Made by a program: the position numbers and the translations under genes. A DNA stretch of 22,644 bases from Methylococcaceae bacterium UBA1147 (GTDB taxonomy: Bacteria > Pseudomonadota > Gammaproteobacteria > Methylococcales > UBA1147): positions 456 to 23,099 of the forward strand of contig DBZZ01000068.1 in NCBI GenBank assembly GCA_002311315.1, in the 5' to 3' direction. Positions 7,260-15,302 of this stretch are shown here, piece by piece (within the stretch, counting starts at the first letter, position 1; every line of letters starts with the position of its first letter). The notes below the pieces were generated by a model. It searched no databases and was not told where the DNA came from. It saw only the letters and a program-made list of their open reading frames with translations.

Positions 7260-7935
7260 GGGGCCGGTATTGCAGTGCGTTGGCCTGGGGAAGCGCTTTA
7301 TACAGGGGACACTGGATGTTGAAGTTCTGAAGGATGTTGATCTGGATATCGGGGCTGGCGAACTGGTCGCCGTTATGGGAGCTTCGGGTTCGGGCAAGAG
7401 CACTCTGCTGCATCTGCTGGGAGGATTGGATGTACCCACGGCCGGTACTGTATTTCTTGACGGCAAGGATATTGGGCAACTAGGGCCTGGCAAGCTTGGG
7501 AAACTGAGAAACCGGTCACTGGGCTTCGTCTACCAGTTTCACCATCTACTTGGCGAATTTAGCGCTCTGGAAAATGTGTCCATGCCCCTGCTGATCGCGG
7601 GGCGGCCGGTCAGCGAAGCGCGGGAAAAGGCGCTGTATTTTCTGGAACGGGTCGGTATGGGCAACCGGATCGATCACAAGCCGGCGGAGTTGTCCGGGGG
7701 CGAACGGCAGAGGGCGGCAATCGCGCGGGCGCTGGTGAATGATCCGAAGTGTGTTCTGGCCGATGAACCGACCGGTAACCTGGATAGCAAGACCGCCGAA
7801 CGGATCTACCAGCTGATGCTGGAACTGAACCGCGAACTGGAAACCAGTTTCCTGATCGTGACCCACGACGAATCACTGGCCAGCCGAATGGATACCGTAC
7901 TGCATCTTGAAGACGGTCGATTTGTCAGCGGCTAG
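7252..7935 (+). CDS. lolD: Lipoprotein-releasing ABC ATPase LolD
   Basis: Cytoplasmic ATPase of the Lol export system. The 227-residue protein has Walker A GASGSGKS at 43-50, a Q-loop in YQFHHLLGEFSALENV, the ABC signature LSGGERQR near 147-154, Walker B CVLADEPTGNLD near 165-176 and the H-loop LIVTHDE. The NV(S)MPLL stretch and TGNLD are typical of the LolD/MacB branch. It overlaps the end of lolC by 8 bp, so the two are coupled. It is followed after 37 bp by a convergent lipoprotein gene instead of lolE. Confidence 0.95.
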   Translation: MNRGPVLQCVGLGKRFIQGTLDVEVLKDVDLDIGAGELVAVMGASGSGKSTLLHLLGGLDVPTAGTVFLDGKDIGQLGPGKLGKLRNRSLGFVYQFHHLLGEFSALENVSMPLLIAGRPVSEAREKALYFLERVGMGNRIDHKPAELSGGERQRAAIARALVNDPKCVLADEPTGNLDSKTAERIYQLMLELNRELETSFLIVTHDESLASRMDTVLHLEDGRFVSG

Positions 7936-7972
7936 TGTCCTGTAGCGGGAAGGGAATCGAAAGCCTTTCTGG

Positions 7973-8578
7973 TCAATGCGAGATCTCGTTCACGTTGGCG
8001 TCGCATTCTTCGAGAAGAAAGATCATTGATGGTAGGAAGGGTTGAACATCGATTATCAGTCCGTTGCCCGCTTCAAAAGAGTTGATGGCCGGTGTGATCG
8101 CGTCCCTAAAACCGGAGAGCAGTTGCTTGATGACCTGGTTTTCCGACTGCCGAACATCCAGCGCGAACGGATTGTCGGCAATATTCGTTTTTTCCACCGA
8201 GACCCGTAGCGCTTGCAATGCAAAGGTCTGAATATCGGTTTGGAAATCCCGGAAGATTTCGGGCCCCTTGTCCCTTTTTATGCGTTCGATGTGACCCGAG
8301 TCGGCGTAAACTAGAAAGGCGCCTTTCGCTCCCTGTTGCCTGGAATTGCAGGCCCCTCCTTCCATCATGCTGACCAGTTTGAGGTTCTTGCCGTTTTTGA
8401 AGCGGGTGAGTGGCGGTGGGTTGGTTTGGAAAAGCGTCGGAAGCTTGCCGTTGGACCCTTCTGTTTGAGCCTCGGGTTGCCTGACGGTTTTGGTGATAGT
8501 CGTTGCGCACGACGATATCAGCATCGTTGCAATTAGTATGCTGGCTAAGGAAAACATTCTTGCGGTTGTTTCTGGCAT
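7973..8578 (-). CDS. Hypothetical lipoprotein, no recognised family
   Basis: A 201-residue protein with a clear lipoprotein signal: about 20 hydrophobic residues ending MLISSC-A, with the lipid Cys at residue 24. After a Thr/Gln-rich linker the mature part is soluble-looking. It includes FKNGKNLKLVSMMEGGACNSRQQGAKGAFLVYAD, then an amphipathic helical stretch EIFRDFQTDIQTFALQALRVSVEK, and ends acidic. ATG 8578 is supported by GGGAG nine bases upstream; ATG 8557 would shorten the n-region by seven residues. I do not recognise the family. It converges on lolD and lies back to back with the decayed region at 8612-9203. Being a lipoprotein next to the Lol genes may be coincidence. Confidence 0.7.
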   Translation of the reverse strand: MPETTARMFSLASILIATMLISSCATTITKTVRQPEAQTEGSNGKLPTLFQTNPPPLTRFKNGKNLKLVSMMEGGACNSRQQGAKGAFLVYADSGHIERIKRDKGPEIFRDFQTDIQTFALQALRVSVEKTNIADNPFALDVRQSENQVIKQLLSGFRDAITPAINSFEAGNGLIIDVQPFLPSMIFLLEECDANVNEISH

Positions 8579-8611
8579 GGGGGCAACTCCCGGTTCCGAT
8601 TCTGGATACCC

Positions 8612-9203
8612 GCCTTGATGATCGATCAGGTGACCGAGTCGACGGCTACTCGTTGTACGGATATCGGACTTTCTGATCCGAAACAGACTTTAAACCACAT
8701 CGGTTGGGACCGTGAAGGGGGCAGGGAGTTGTCGGTTCATTTTCGGGTAGAGGAACCTCTGTTCAGTGATGAATTCGTGGATCGGTGTGATTCGATCGGT
8801 CAACTTTCCTTGACCATTGGATCGGTGCGGAAAATCAGCCGCGGTGACCAGGCAGATAATACCCTCTGGTTGCTGAGCTTAACACGGTAGCTGATAGCGA
8901 AGGGAATCGCGATCTTTCCGATTCGGTGGAACAATTGACTTCCGCCTACGCCCGCCTGGATATGAACCGTTTTTCTGCCAGCCTACTCCGGGTGGGTGCC
9001 AATGTGATGTACTCTATGACCGTGAATGCGACAACGAGCGAGCGGTTGCTGAAGGCCTGCTGGTTTCAATCAGGGCTGAATTGACGAAAGAGATCGCAAG
9101 CGAGCCTGAGAGGTGCTCAATCGTCGCCAACAGCCGATCCTGGCAGCTGGGTCACGGTGTTTCGCGGTCCATCCACGTCCTCATCTGGGCCAATTCATGT
9201 TGA
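8612..9203 (+). pseudogene. Possible decayed gene with two frameshifts
   Basis: No single long ORF covers this stretch, yet coding-like sequence continues across frames. Frame 2 (to the stop at 8888-8890) gives a 91-residue product with ELSVHFRVEEPLFSDEFVDR. Frame 1 takes over near 8870 with LNTVADSEGNRDLSDSVEQL and AYARLDMNRFSASLLR. Frame 3 continues from about 9000 with CDVLYDRECDNERAVAEG and SIRAELTKEIASEPERC, stopping at 9201-9203. Each change is what a single-base deletion would give, and codons such as GCC, CGC and CTG are used as in real genes here. I recognise no family. Sequencing error, a real pseudogene, or an unrelated short gene followed by non-coding DNA are all possible. Confidence 0.35.
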
Positions 9204-9228
9204 ACCTTGCAAACAACCGGTTTCAGCG

Positions 9229-10434
9229 ATGGTGACCCGAGTCATGAAAGCATTGTTGTTACTTTCCTGTTTTCTGGTGTGCGGGGCTTGTACCCAGCAG
9301 CAGATCGTGAAGCAGCCGTATCCTTCCTGGGGGAAAGATATTTTCTTGGATTCCGGAACGGCGAGCTCATCCTTGTACATGCAACTGCTGGTGCCGGAAC
9401 GGGCTGTATCGGCCCGGGGCTGCTTGCTGATCGTGCATGGGATGAATGAACACAGTGGTCGCTACGGACGGGTAGCGCGTCATTTCGCCGATCGATACAT
9501 TGTCGCCGGTGTCGACCTTCCAGCCCATGGTCTGAGCAATCCGGTACTGTTTCAGGCCCACCGAGCCCTGATTGCGGGTGCCAAGACGTTTGATGTCAGC
9601 GATGCCTTTGTTGATCAGGCACGTCTTGGGGATCTTGGCCTTATGCGAGAAGGGCTTCATCGGGCTCTGAATCATCTGATCGAACAGTGTGATGCACGTG
9701 CGCCCGTCCGCCAGCTACCGGTGTTTATCGTGTCGCATAGTCTGGGCTCACTAGTGACAGCCGCTTACCTGATGGAGCAGGCAGCATCGGGCATCAGCAA
9801 ACGGATCCGAGGTGTAATCTTCTCAGGCCCGGCTTTTTCGGTGACCGAGGTACCCGGGTGGCGCGGCTGGTTGCAGAATCCTTTCATTCGCTTTACCTTC
9901 CATACCCACGAGCATTATCTCCATTCGGATGATGATGAATTCCTTCCTCTGCAGCTGTTCAATCAGTTGCTGGCGCTGGTTACGGTGCCGTTGCAGGACG
10001 GGCTAATGAATACTCTTTCCCTTCCGGGGATCCGTCAGCTGACTTCGCCGGATACGCCGGACTGGGTGGTCAATCATTTGAGTGACTGGGAAGATGAGCG
10101 TAGCCGCTATCGTGCGGACATGTACATTATCCGCCGGACCCAGTTGAGCTTCGCGCTGGCGGTTGAAAAGGAAGTGATCCGGTTCCGGCGAAGGATGGCC
10201 GAATTCGATGTGCCTTACCTGCTTATATACTCGGTCCATGATCCGATTACTCCGGCCTGGGGCAACGAGGATTTTGTTCGCGCGACCCGCGACCGGCATC
10301 CCGTCAGTAAGGTTGTCGCGTTGCATGACGAATCGCACCATGAACAATTGTTCTCACGGCCGGCCCTGACGGAGAAACTTCTTTCACGGATTGATTGTTG
10401 GCTGGAAAAGCGGATCAGCACAGAGTCCGAATAA
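9229..10434 (+). CDS. Lipoprotein-type alpha/beta hydrolase (serine aminopeptidase S33 / lysophospholipase-like)
   Basis: A 402-residue alpha/beta-hydrolase of the Hydrolase_4 type, resembling monoacylglycerol lipases and lysophospholipases. It has the oxyanion-hole segment LLIVHGMNEHSGRYG, then VDLPAHGLS, the nucleophile elbow VSHSLGS (Ser171 from this start), the acid residue in SVHDPITP and the catalytic His in DESHHEQ. The N-terminus is a lipoprotein signal ending CGAC, so the enzyme should sit outside the cytoplasm on a membrane. A GTG start at 9157 is possible in frame but would bury the signal peptide; ATG 9229 or 9244 fits better, and neither has a good Shine-Dalgarno. A terminator follows at 10452. 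The substrate is not known. Confidence 0.85.
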   Translation: MVTRVMKALLLLSCFLVCGACTQQQIVKQPYPSWGKDIFLDSGTASSSLYMQLLVPERAVSARGCLLIVHGMNEHSGRYGRVARHFADRYIVAGVDLPAHGLSNPVLFQAHRALIAGAKTFDVSDAFVDQARLGDLGLMREGLHRALNHLIEQCDARAPVRQLPVFIVSHSLGSLVTAAYLMEQAASGISKRIRGVIFSGPAFSVTEVPGWRGWLQNPFIRFTFHTHEHYLHSDDDEFLPLQLFNQLLALVTVPLQDGLMNTLSLPGIRQLTSPDTPDWVVNHLSDWEDERSRYRADMYIIRRTQLSFALAVEKEVIRFRRRMAEFDVPYLLIYSVHDPITPAWGNEDFVRATRDRHPVSKVVALHDESHHEQLFSRPALTEKLLSRIDCWLEKRISTESE

Positions 10435-10451
10435 CCCAGTCTCGCCTGATG

Positions 10452-10475
10452 GTTTCGGCAGACCGAAGCATTTTT
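10452..10475 (+). terminator. Rho-independent terminator after the hydrolase gene
   Basis: GTTTCGG-CAGA-CCGAAGC forms a 7-bp stem (one T-G pair) with a 4-nt loop, followed by ATTTTT. It lies 17 bp after the hydrolase stop, between two convergent genes. Confidence 0.65.
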
Positions 10476-10489
10476 GGCTGGTTTTCGGG

Positions 10490-11848
10490 CTAGGCGATGA
10501 ACAGGGTTGCCAGACCGAGAAAGGTCAGGAAACCGATGACATCAGTAACGGTTGTAAGCAGTACTCCCCCGGCTAGCGCGGGATCGATCCCAAAACCATC
10601 CAGAAGGATCGGAATGGTGGCGCCGGCCAGTGCGGCAACTGTCAGCGTGATAATCATGGCGCCGCCGATCAGTCCCCCGAGAAGAAAGCTACCAAACCAT
10701 AGACCTGCAACCAGGGCGACGATGACTGACCAGCACACACCGTTCAGGATCCCGACCGCCAGTTCGTTGGTGATTACCACCCGTGCATTGGTCGGCCCGA
10801 TTTGTCTCAGGGCAAGACCGCGCGTAACCAGAGTCAGCGTCTGGGTGCCGGCCACCCCGCCCATGCTGGCCACGATCGGCATCAGAACTGCCAGTGCAAC
10901 CATTTTCTCGATTGTGGGCTCAAACAGGCTGATGACCCACGAGGCCAGGATTGCAGTCAACAGGTTGATCCCCAGCCACACGGCCCGGCGTTGTGCACTG
11001 AGCTTGACCGGCGCGAACATGTCTTGTTCCTCGTCGAGCCCGACCGTGCTCATGAGGGAATGGTCGGCTTCGTTCCTGATTACGTCCACCACGTCATCTA
11101 TGGTAATTCTGCCCAGCAGTCTGCCGTTGGTGCCAACGACTGGTGCCGAGATCAGGTCGTGCTGTTCGAACAGCAGCGCGACTTCGGTGTCAGGCAGTTC
11201 TGCCGGTATCGAGTCGGCGTCGGTGACCATGAGCTCCTCAACCGTCTTTTCGCTTCCGTTGGTCAGCAGAACGGAAAGGGGCAATACGCCCAGGAAGCAA
11301 TCTTCCCGGTTGACGACCATCAGGCTGTCGGTCTGGTCGGGGATTGCTCCGCGCAGTCGCAGGTAGCGCAACACCACATCCAGCGAAACGTCCTGCCGCA
11401 CGGTCAGGGTGTCGACATTCATCAGCCCGCCGGCGGTGTTTTCATCGTAGCAGAGAACCGATTCAAGTCGCTGACGGTTCTGTTCATCCATCGATTGAAG
11501 AATCTGCTCAAGCGCATCGTCGGACAGGTCCTCGACAAGGTCGGCTAGGTCGTCGGTTTCCAATGTTTCCGTGGCATCGACAAGTTCTTCAGTTGTCGCG
11601 TTCTCAATCAGTCCGTTGCGCACCTCGTCATTCAGTTCGACCAGCACGGCACCCCACAGATGGGTATCGACAAGTTTCCACGCCACTTGCCGGTCTGCGC
11701 GTTCAAGCGATTCAAGAATGAGGGCGATTTCCGAGGGGTGCAGTGTGCTGAAGAGCTTCTCGACGGGTGCCGGTTTGTCTTTTCTGAGCCACTGGTTAAC
11801 GCGTTTCAGGTAGTCTTCGGACTGGTCTTTTTTTGCGGTCTGCGGCAT
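10490..11848 (-). CDS. mgtE: Magnesium transporter MgtE
   Basis: Inner-membrane Mg2+ channel gated by its own cytoplasmic magnesium sensor. The 452-residue protein shows the MgtE N domain (about 20-130; LFSTLHPSEIALILESL and DLADLVEDLSDDALEQIL), two CBS domains (about 140-260; LMNVDTLTVRQD and LMVTDADSIPAELP), the plug linker, and a C-terminal channel of about five helices starting AVWLGINLLTAILASWVIS. The last helices end near LTTVTDVIGFLTFLGLATLF. CYDENTAGGLMN at the N/CBS junction is characteristic. It is the last gene of the minus-strand run from yrbG and is separated from rapZ by 304 bp, so it may have its own promoter. It converges with the hydrolase gene. Confidence 0.95.
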   Translation of the reverse strand: MPQTAKKDQSEDYLKRVNQWLRKDKPAPVEKLFSTLHPSEIALILESLERADRQVAWKLVDTHLWGAVLVELNDEVRNGLIENATTEELVDATETLETDDLADLVEDLSDDALEQILQSMDEQNRQRLESVLCYDENTAGGLMNVDTLTVRQDVSLDVVLRYLRLRGAIPDQTDSLMVVNREDCFLGVLPLSVLLTNGSEKTVEELMVTDADSIPAELPDTEVALLFEQHDLISAPVVGTNGRLLGRITIDDVVDVIRNEADHSLMSTVGLDEEQDMFAPVKLSAQRRAVWLGINLLTAILASWVISLFEPTIEKMVALAVLMPIVASMGGVAGTQTLTLVTRGLALRQIGPTNARVVITNELAVGILNGVCWSVIVALVAGLWFGSFLLGGLIGGAMIITLTVAALAGATIPILLDGFGIDPALAGGVLLTTVTDVIGFLTFLGLATLFIA

Positions 11849-12152
11849 GGCTGAGTCTTCCGGGAGTGTCTGTCGCTCGTTATCGGATTTTTGCTATTTC
11901 GGCAAATCTTCCGGTTTTGTGTTTCATTGACCGGTCAGTCTTCCGCTCCCGGGATGAAGTGCTCATGACAGGTTAAGCCTGGTGTGTTCGCCTGGCTATA
12001 CCAAGCTCGGCATTTTATATTCCAGCTTTGTGCCGGCCGCGTCTTCGGGAGGAGAAGGGGTTGGTTAGGAAACAGTGTCAGTCCGGGTTTCAGCCGGTGG
12101 TGCACAGGTTGTCAGTGTTTCAGCAGGAACTGACGCAGTAATCGCCCGGGCC
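11849..12152. other. Intergenic region mgtE-rapZ
   Basis: The 304-bp gap has no ORF resembling HPr, EIIA or any other protein. On the minus strand there are AT boxes that might serve as -10 elements for mgtE (TATAAA within ATATAAAATG near 12013-12022; TAACGA after TTGCCG near 11882-11910), none with a strong -35. A 6-bp inverted repeat GTCAGT/ACTGAC (12110-12133) follows rapZ but lacks a T-run, so it is not a standard terminator. Confidence 0.4.
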
Positions 12153-13043
12153 TCAATTCATTTCCCTGTGTCCAACTAGGATCTGGTACGGGGTGGATCT
12201 AAAATGCCGGGCCAGGTTTTCGACGATGTAAACTGAGCGGTGTTGGCCTCCTGTGCAGCCGATTGCGATGCTGAAATAGGATCGGTCGCCTGCTTCGAAC
12301 GCAGGGATCCATCGATCCAGGAAAACGATCAGATCATTCAGGTAATCATGGACTTCCGGTTCGTTGTCGAGAAAATCAATGACCGGGTGGTCCATGCCGG
12401 TCATGCTCCTTAACGACGGTTCCCAGTGCGGATTTGGCAGGCAACGGACATCGAAGATGAAGTCGGTATCAAGTGGTAGTCCGTTCTTGAATCCGAAGGA
12501 CTGGAAAAAGACCGATAGCGCTTTGTTCTTTCGCACGCCCACCCGAACGCGAACCAGTTCTCGCAGTTCGTGAATGTTTGTGCGGGATGTATCAATAACC
12601 AGGTCAGCGTTCTCAATGACCGGTTCCAGCAGTTTTCTTTCCCCGTTGATTGCTTCTCGAAGTGACTGGTTCGAACCTGTCAGAGGATGCTTTCGGCGCG
12701 TTTCGCTAAACCGCTTGAGAAGTGTTTTGTCATCCGCCTGCAAAAACAGGATCTCGTAATCGATCTTGCGTTCCCTGATCAGGGCGAGCGTTTCGGGAAA
12801 GACCGAGAGACTTTTGCTCTGAGTTCGGGAATCGATTCCGATCGCTGTTTTGGCATAGGTTAGGTCGGCTGTATTGGCAACCTGTTCGATCAGGTTTTCG
12901 ATCAGTGATACGGGTAGGTTGTCGATACAGTAGTATCCGCAATCTTCCAGGGTATCTAGCGCGATACTTTTGCCTGAACCGGACAAGCCACTGACGATGA
13001 TGAGTTTCACGCTGCCGATTCCCGACCGATCAATTGACTCCAT
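12153..13043 (-). CDS. rapZ: RNase adapter protein RapZ
   Basis: P-loop protein. In E. coli it binds the sRNA GlmZ and hands it to RNase E, tuning glucosamine-6-phosphate synthase and so cell-wall precursor supply. The 296-residue frame has Walker A GLSGSGKS near residues 19-26, AIGIDSRT in the middle, the FKNGLPLDTDFIFDVRCLPNPHW segment and the C-terminal GCTGGQHRSVYIVENLARHF motif with the binding-domain His/Arg residues. E. coli RapZ is about 284 residues and starts MKLIIVSG. A GTG codon at 13010, with GGGAA upstream, would give exactly that N-terminus and 285 residues and may be the true start. It follows hpf directly; the ptsN gene usual between them is absent. Confidence 0.95.
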   Translation of the reverse strand: MESIDRSGIGSVKLIIVSGLSGSGKSIALDTLEDCGYYCIDNLPVSLIENLIEQVANTADLTYAKTAIGIDSRTQSKSLSVFPETLALIRERKIDYEILFLQADDKTLLKRFSETRRKHPLTGSNQSLREAINGERKLLEPVIENADLVIDTSRTNIHELRELVRVRVGVRKNKALSVFFQSFGFKNGLPLDTDFIFDVRCLPNPHWEPSLRSMTGMDHPVIDFLDNEPEVHDYLNDLIVFLDRWIPAFEAGDRSYFSIAIGCTGGQHRSVYIVENLARHFRSTPYQILVGHREMN

Positions 13044-13189
13044 CCGCCTGATTCGGCTTGCTTGGAAGAATGATAGAAAGTTCTGGTTTTCGGGGTTTTC
13101 ACGACAACAGGCGGGGTGGCTTTCTCGCTGACGGGTTCAGCGCATCCCAACCCCTCGGTCAAGGGTTGAGAGTTCCGGCTAGTGGCTGA

Positions 13190-13483
13190 TTAACGGTGAC
13201 GATCGACGATCTTCTCCTTGTGTTTGCATACCTGCCGATCCAGTTTGTCGATCAGGCTGTCAATGGCGGCATACATGTCTTCGTGATGATCTTCGGCAAA
13301 AAGCATGGCGCCACTGATCTGAACCGTCGCTTCGGCCTTCTTGTTGATTTTTTCCAAACCCAGGATTACATGGACGTCGGTAACATGGTCTATATGCCGT
13401 TCCAGGCGTTCGAATTTGGATTCTACGTAGTTTTTCAAAGCGTCGGTGATGTCAAGATGGCGTCCGGTTACACTGATCTGCAT
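13190..13483 (-). CDS. hpf: Ribosome hibernation promoting factor HPF (short form)
   Basis: A small protein that binds the 30S decoding region and helps form inactive 100S ribosomes under starvation. The 97-residue length identifies the short (non-dimerising) HPF/YfiA type. Motifs are MQISVTGRHLDITDALKNYVESKFERLERH, then EATVQISGAMLFAEDHHEDMYAAIDSLIDKLDRQVCKHKEK. The start ATG 13483 is preceded by a good AGGAG with six-base spacing. It lies between rpoN and rapZ on the same strand, the standard position. Its upstream region (13484-13711) carries an inverted repeat that could matter for its own control. Confidence 0.96.
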   Translation of the reverse strand: MQISVTGRHLDITDALKNYVESKFERLERHIDHVTDVHVILGLEKINKKAEATVQISGAMLFAEDHHEDMYAAIDSLIDKLDRQVCKHKEKIVDRHR

Positions 13484-13540
13484 TTCACTTCTCCTATGTT
13501 GCTACTGAAATGACCGACTATCGCTTTCAACTTTTGCCGA

Positions 13541-13559
13541 CCGGTCGTTGCCCGACCGG
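13541..13559. promoter_or_regulatory. Inverted repeat in the hpf leader region
   Basis: CCGGTCG (13541-13547), five bases, CGACCGG (13553-13559). A perfect 7-bp GC-rich stem could form in the RNA upstream of hpf. There is no T-run on either strand, so it is not a simple terminator. Confidence 0.35.
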
Positions 13560-13620
13560 GTGTGACGGTGATGTCCTGGGAGCAGGAGATAGGGAGGCTG
13601 TCACCGGGGCGGCCTCAAGG

Positions 13621-13644
13621 AATTGGCATGTTGAACATGGAATT
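13621..13644. promoter_or_regulatory. Palindrome between rpoN and hpf, possible operator
   Basis: CATGTT-G-AACATG (13627-13639) is a perfect 6-bp inverted repeat around one base, flanked on each side by AATT at slightly unequal distance. It has the size of a dimeric regulator site. The regulator is not recognised. Confidence 0.3.
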
Positions 13645-13711
13645 CTAAGGGCTTCGAGTCACTGATAGCTTACCCTATTCGCCGGGACATGACGAGGGAG
13701 CCTCCCCGGAA

Positions 13712-15163
13712 TCACAATAGACGTTTTCGCTCGTTGGATGGCCGGATGGACAGGGTTTCCCGGTACTTGGCGATCGTTCGTCGGGCAACCTTTATACCTC
13801 TGTCCTGGAGTTTGCTGGATATCTTCTGGTCACTAAGGGGTTTTGCTGGTGGTTCGTTGTTCACCAGTTCCTGGATGAATGCCCGAATTGCGGTAGAAGA
13901 GCATTCGCCGCCGGTATTGGTCGACACGTGGCTGGAAAAGAAATACTTGAATTCGTAGATGCCCCGAGGGGTGTGCATGTATTTTTGGGTGGAGATCCTG
14001 GAGATCGTTGATTCATGCATCTCGACTTCTTCGGCAACATCGCGGAGTATCATCGGTTTCATCGCGATTGGACCGTGTTCGAAGAAGTCCGCTTGTCGAT
14101 TAACGATGCAGCGGGCAACTTTTAGAAGGGTTTCGTTGCGGCTTTGCAGGCTCTTGAGGAACCAGCGGGCTTCCTGCAGATGGTTCTTCATGAATGTGTT
14201 GTCCTGACTGTTGTCTGCCCTTTTGATCAAGCCCGAGTAGTAGGGGTTCACCCTCAGTCGCGGTGCCGTTTCCGTGTTCAGTGAAACCTGCCATATCCGC
14301 TTGACTTTTGATACGAAAACGTCGGGAATCAAGTATTGGGAATCCAGCGTGTCGATGGCGTTGCCCGGCTTGGGGTTCAGCGAGCGGATCAGGGCAACGA
14401 CTTCGCTGAGTTGCTGATCGTTCAGCCGTAGCGACCGTTTCAGTCCTGCCTGGTTGTGGGAGCCGAGATTGTCCAGGAAATCCGTAACCAGCCTAATGGC
14501 GGTGTTCTTCCACATGATTTCGTTCGGCAGTTGGCCTAGCTGAATCTGTAGACAATCGGTCAGGCTTTTCGCAGCGATGCCCGGCGGATCGAAGTTTTGT
14601 ACCCGGTGAAGAACCGTGTTCACTTCCTCGATTTCAAGTCCTTCCATCTGGTTCAGCAGGCCCTGGTAAATTTCTTCGATGGGTATGGCCAGGTAGCCGT
14701 CCGGATTGACGGCATCGATGATTGCGGTGGCAATGGCACGCTCCTGGTCGGAGAATCTGGCCAGTTCCATCTGCCAGAGCAGGTGGTCGATCAGTGTCTG
14801 AGGGTTGCTGTGGTAAGTTTCGAAGTCCTGGCTGCTGACGGCTGTTGATGCCGATGACCCCGGGATGGGCGGGACAGTGTCGTAGATATCATCCCACGAG
14901 GTATCGACCGGCAGTTCGTCCGGAATATTGCTTTGTGAACCTTCGCTGGTAGGTTCCGGCGTCTCCGCCTTCTCGCCTTCGGTATTGCTTTCTGGAGCGA
15001 CGATGTCATCCTCGGCAACCTCGAGCATCATGTTGGAATCGAGGACTTGCTGGATTTCTTGCTGAAGCTCAAGCGTTGACAGTTGCAACAGACGAATGGC
15101 CTGCTGCAACTGGGGGGTTATGGTCAGTCGCTGACCTAGGCGTAATTGTAACGACTGTTTCAT
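13712..15163 (-). CDS. rpoN: RNA polymerase sigma-54 factor RpoN
   Basis: Sigma-54 recognises -24/-12 promoters and needs enhancer-binding ATPases to open them. The 483-residue form from ATG 15163 begins MKQSLQLRLGQRLTITPQLQQAIRLLQL, the glutamine-rich activator-interacting region I. It is followed by an acidic region II (about 50-120, rich in E/D/S/P), a core-binding domain, and a DNA-binding domain with LRDVAEEVEMHESTISRISTQKYMHTPRGIYEFKYFFSS. The RpoN box ARRTIAKYRE is near the C-terminus. The frame can be read from a TTG eight codons earlier, but the ATG gives the family start. It is 115 bp downstream of lptB, as in E. coli, and followed by hpf. Confidence 0.97.
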   Translation of the reverse strand: MKQSLQLRLGQRLTITPQLQQAIRLLQLSTLELQQEIQQVLDSNMMLEVAEDDIVAPESNTEGEKAETPEPTSEGSQSNIPDELPVDTSWDDIYDTVPPIPGSSASTAVSSQDFETYHSNPQTLIDHLLWQMELARFSDQERAIATAIIDAVNPDGYLAIPIEEIYQGLLNQMEGLEIEEVNTVLHRVQNFDPPGIAAKSLTDCLQIQLGQLPNEIMWKNTAIRLVTDFLDNLGSHNQAGLKRSLRLNDQQLSEVVALIRSLNPKPGNAIDTLDSQYLIPDVFVSKVKRIWQVSLNTETAPRLRVNPYYSGLIKRADNSQDNTFMKNHLQEARWFLKSLQSRNETLLKVARCIVNRQADFFEHGPIAMKPMILRDVAEEVEMHESTISRISTQKYMHTPRGIYEFKYFFSSHVSTNTGGECSSTAIRAFIQELVNNEPPAKPLSDQKISSKLQDRGIKVARRTIAKYRETLSIRPSNERKRLL

Positions 15164-15302
15164 CAGAGCTGGACCAGGTTTATTCAATAGGCTCTTTGCC
15201 GGTTTATTGTTCCCAGTCGATGGGGAATCCTAACGCGCCTTATTCTAGCGTATTCACGCTCTGAGCGGCGAATCTGGTTTGACGGATTTGTCGATGGAGA
15301 GG

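Noticed and set aside
10497..11366. Long plus-strand open frame opposite mgtE
   Set aside because: It is antisense to a clear MgtE gene, is rich in Ser/Arg/Thr with no domain, and arises from the GC-rich codons of the opposite strand.
12110..12133. Inverted repeat after rapZ as a terminator
   Set aside because: The 6-bp stem with a 12-nt loop has no T-run, so it is not a rho-independent terminator.
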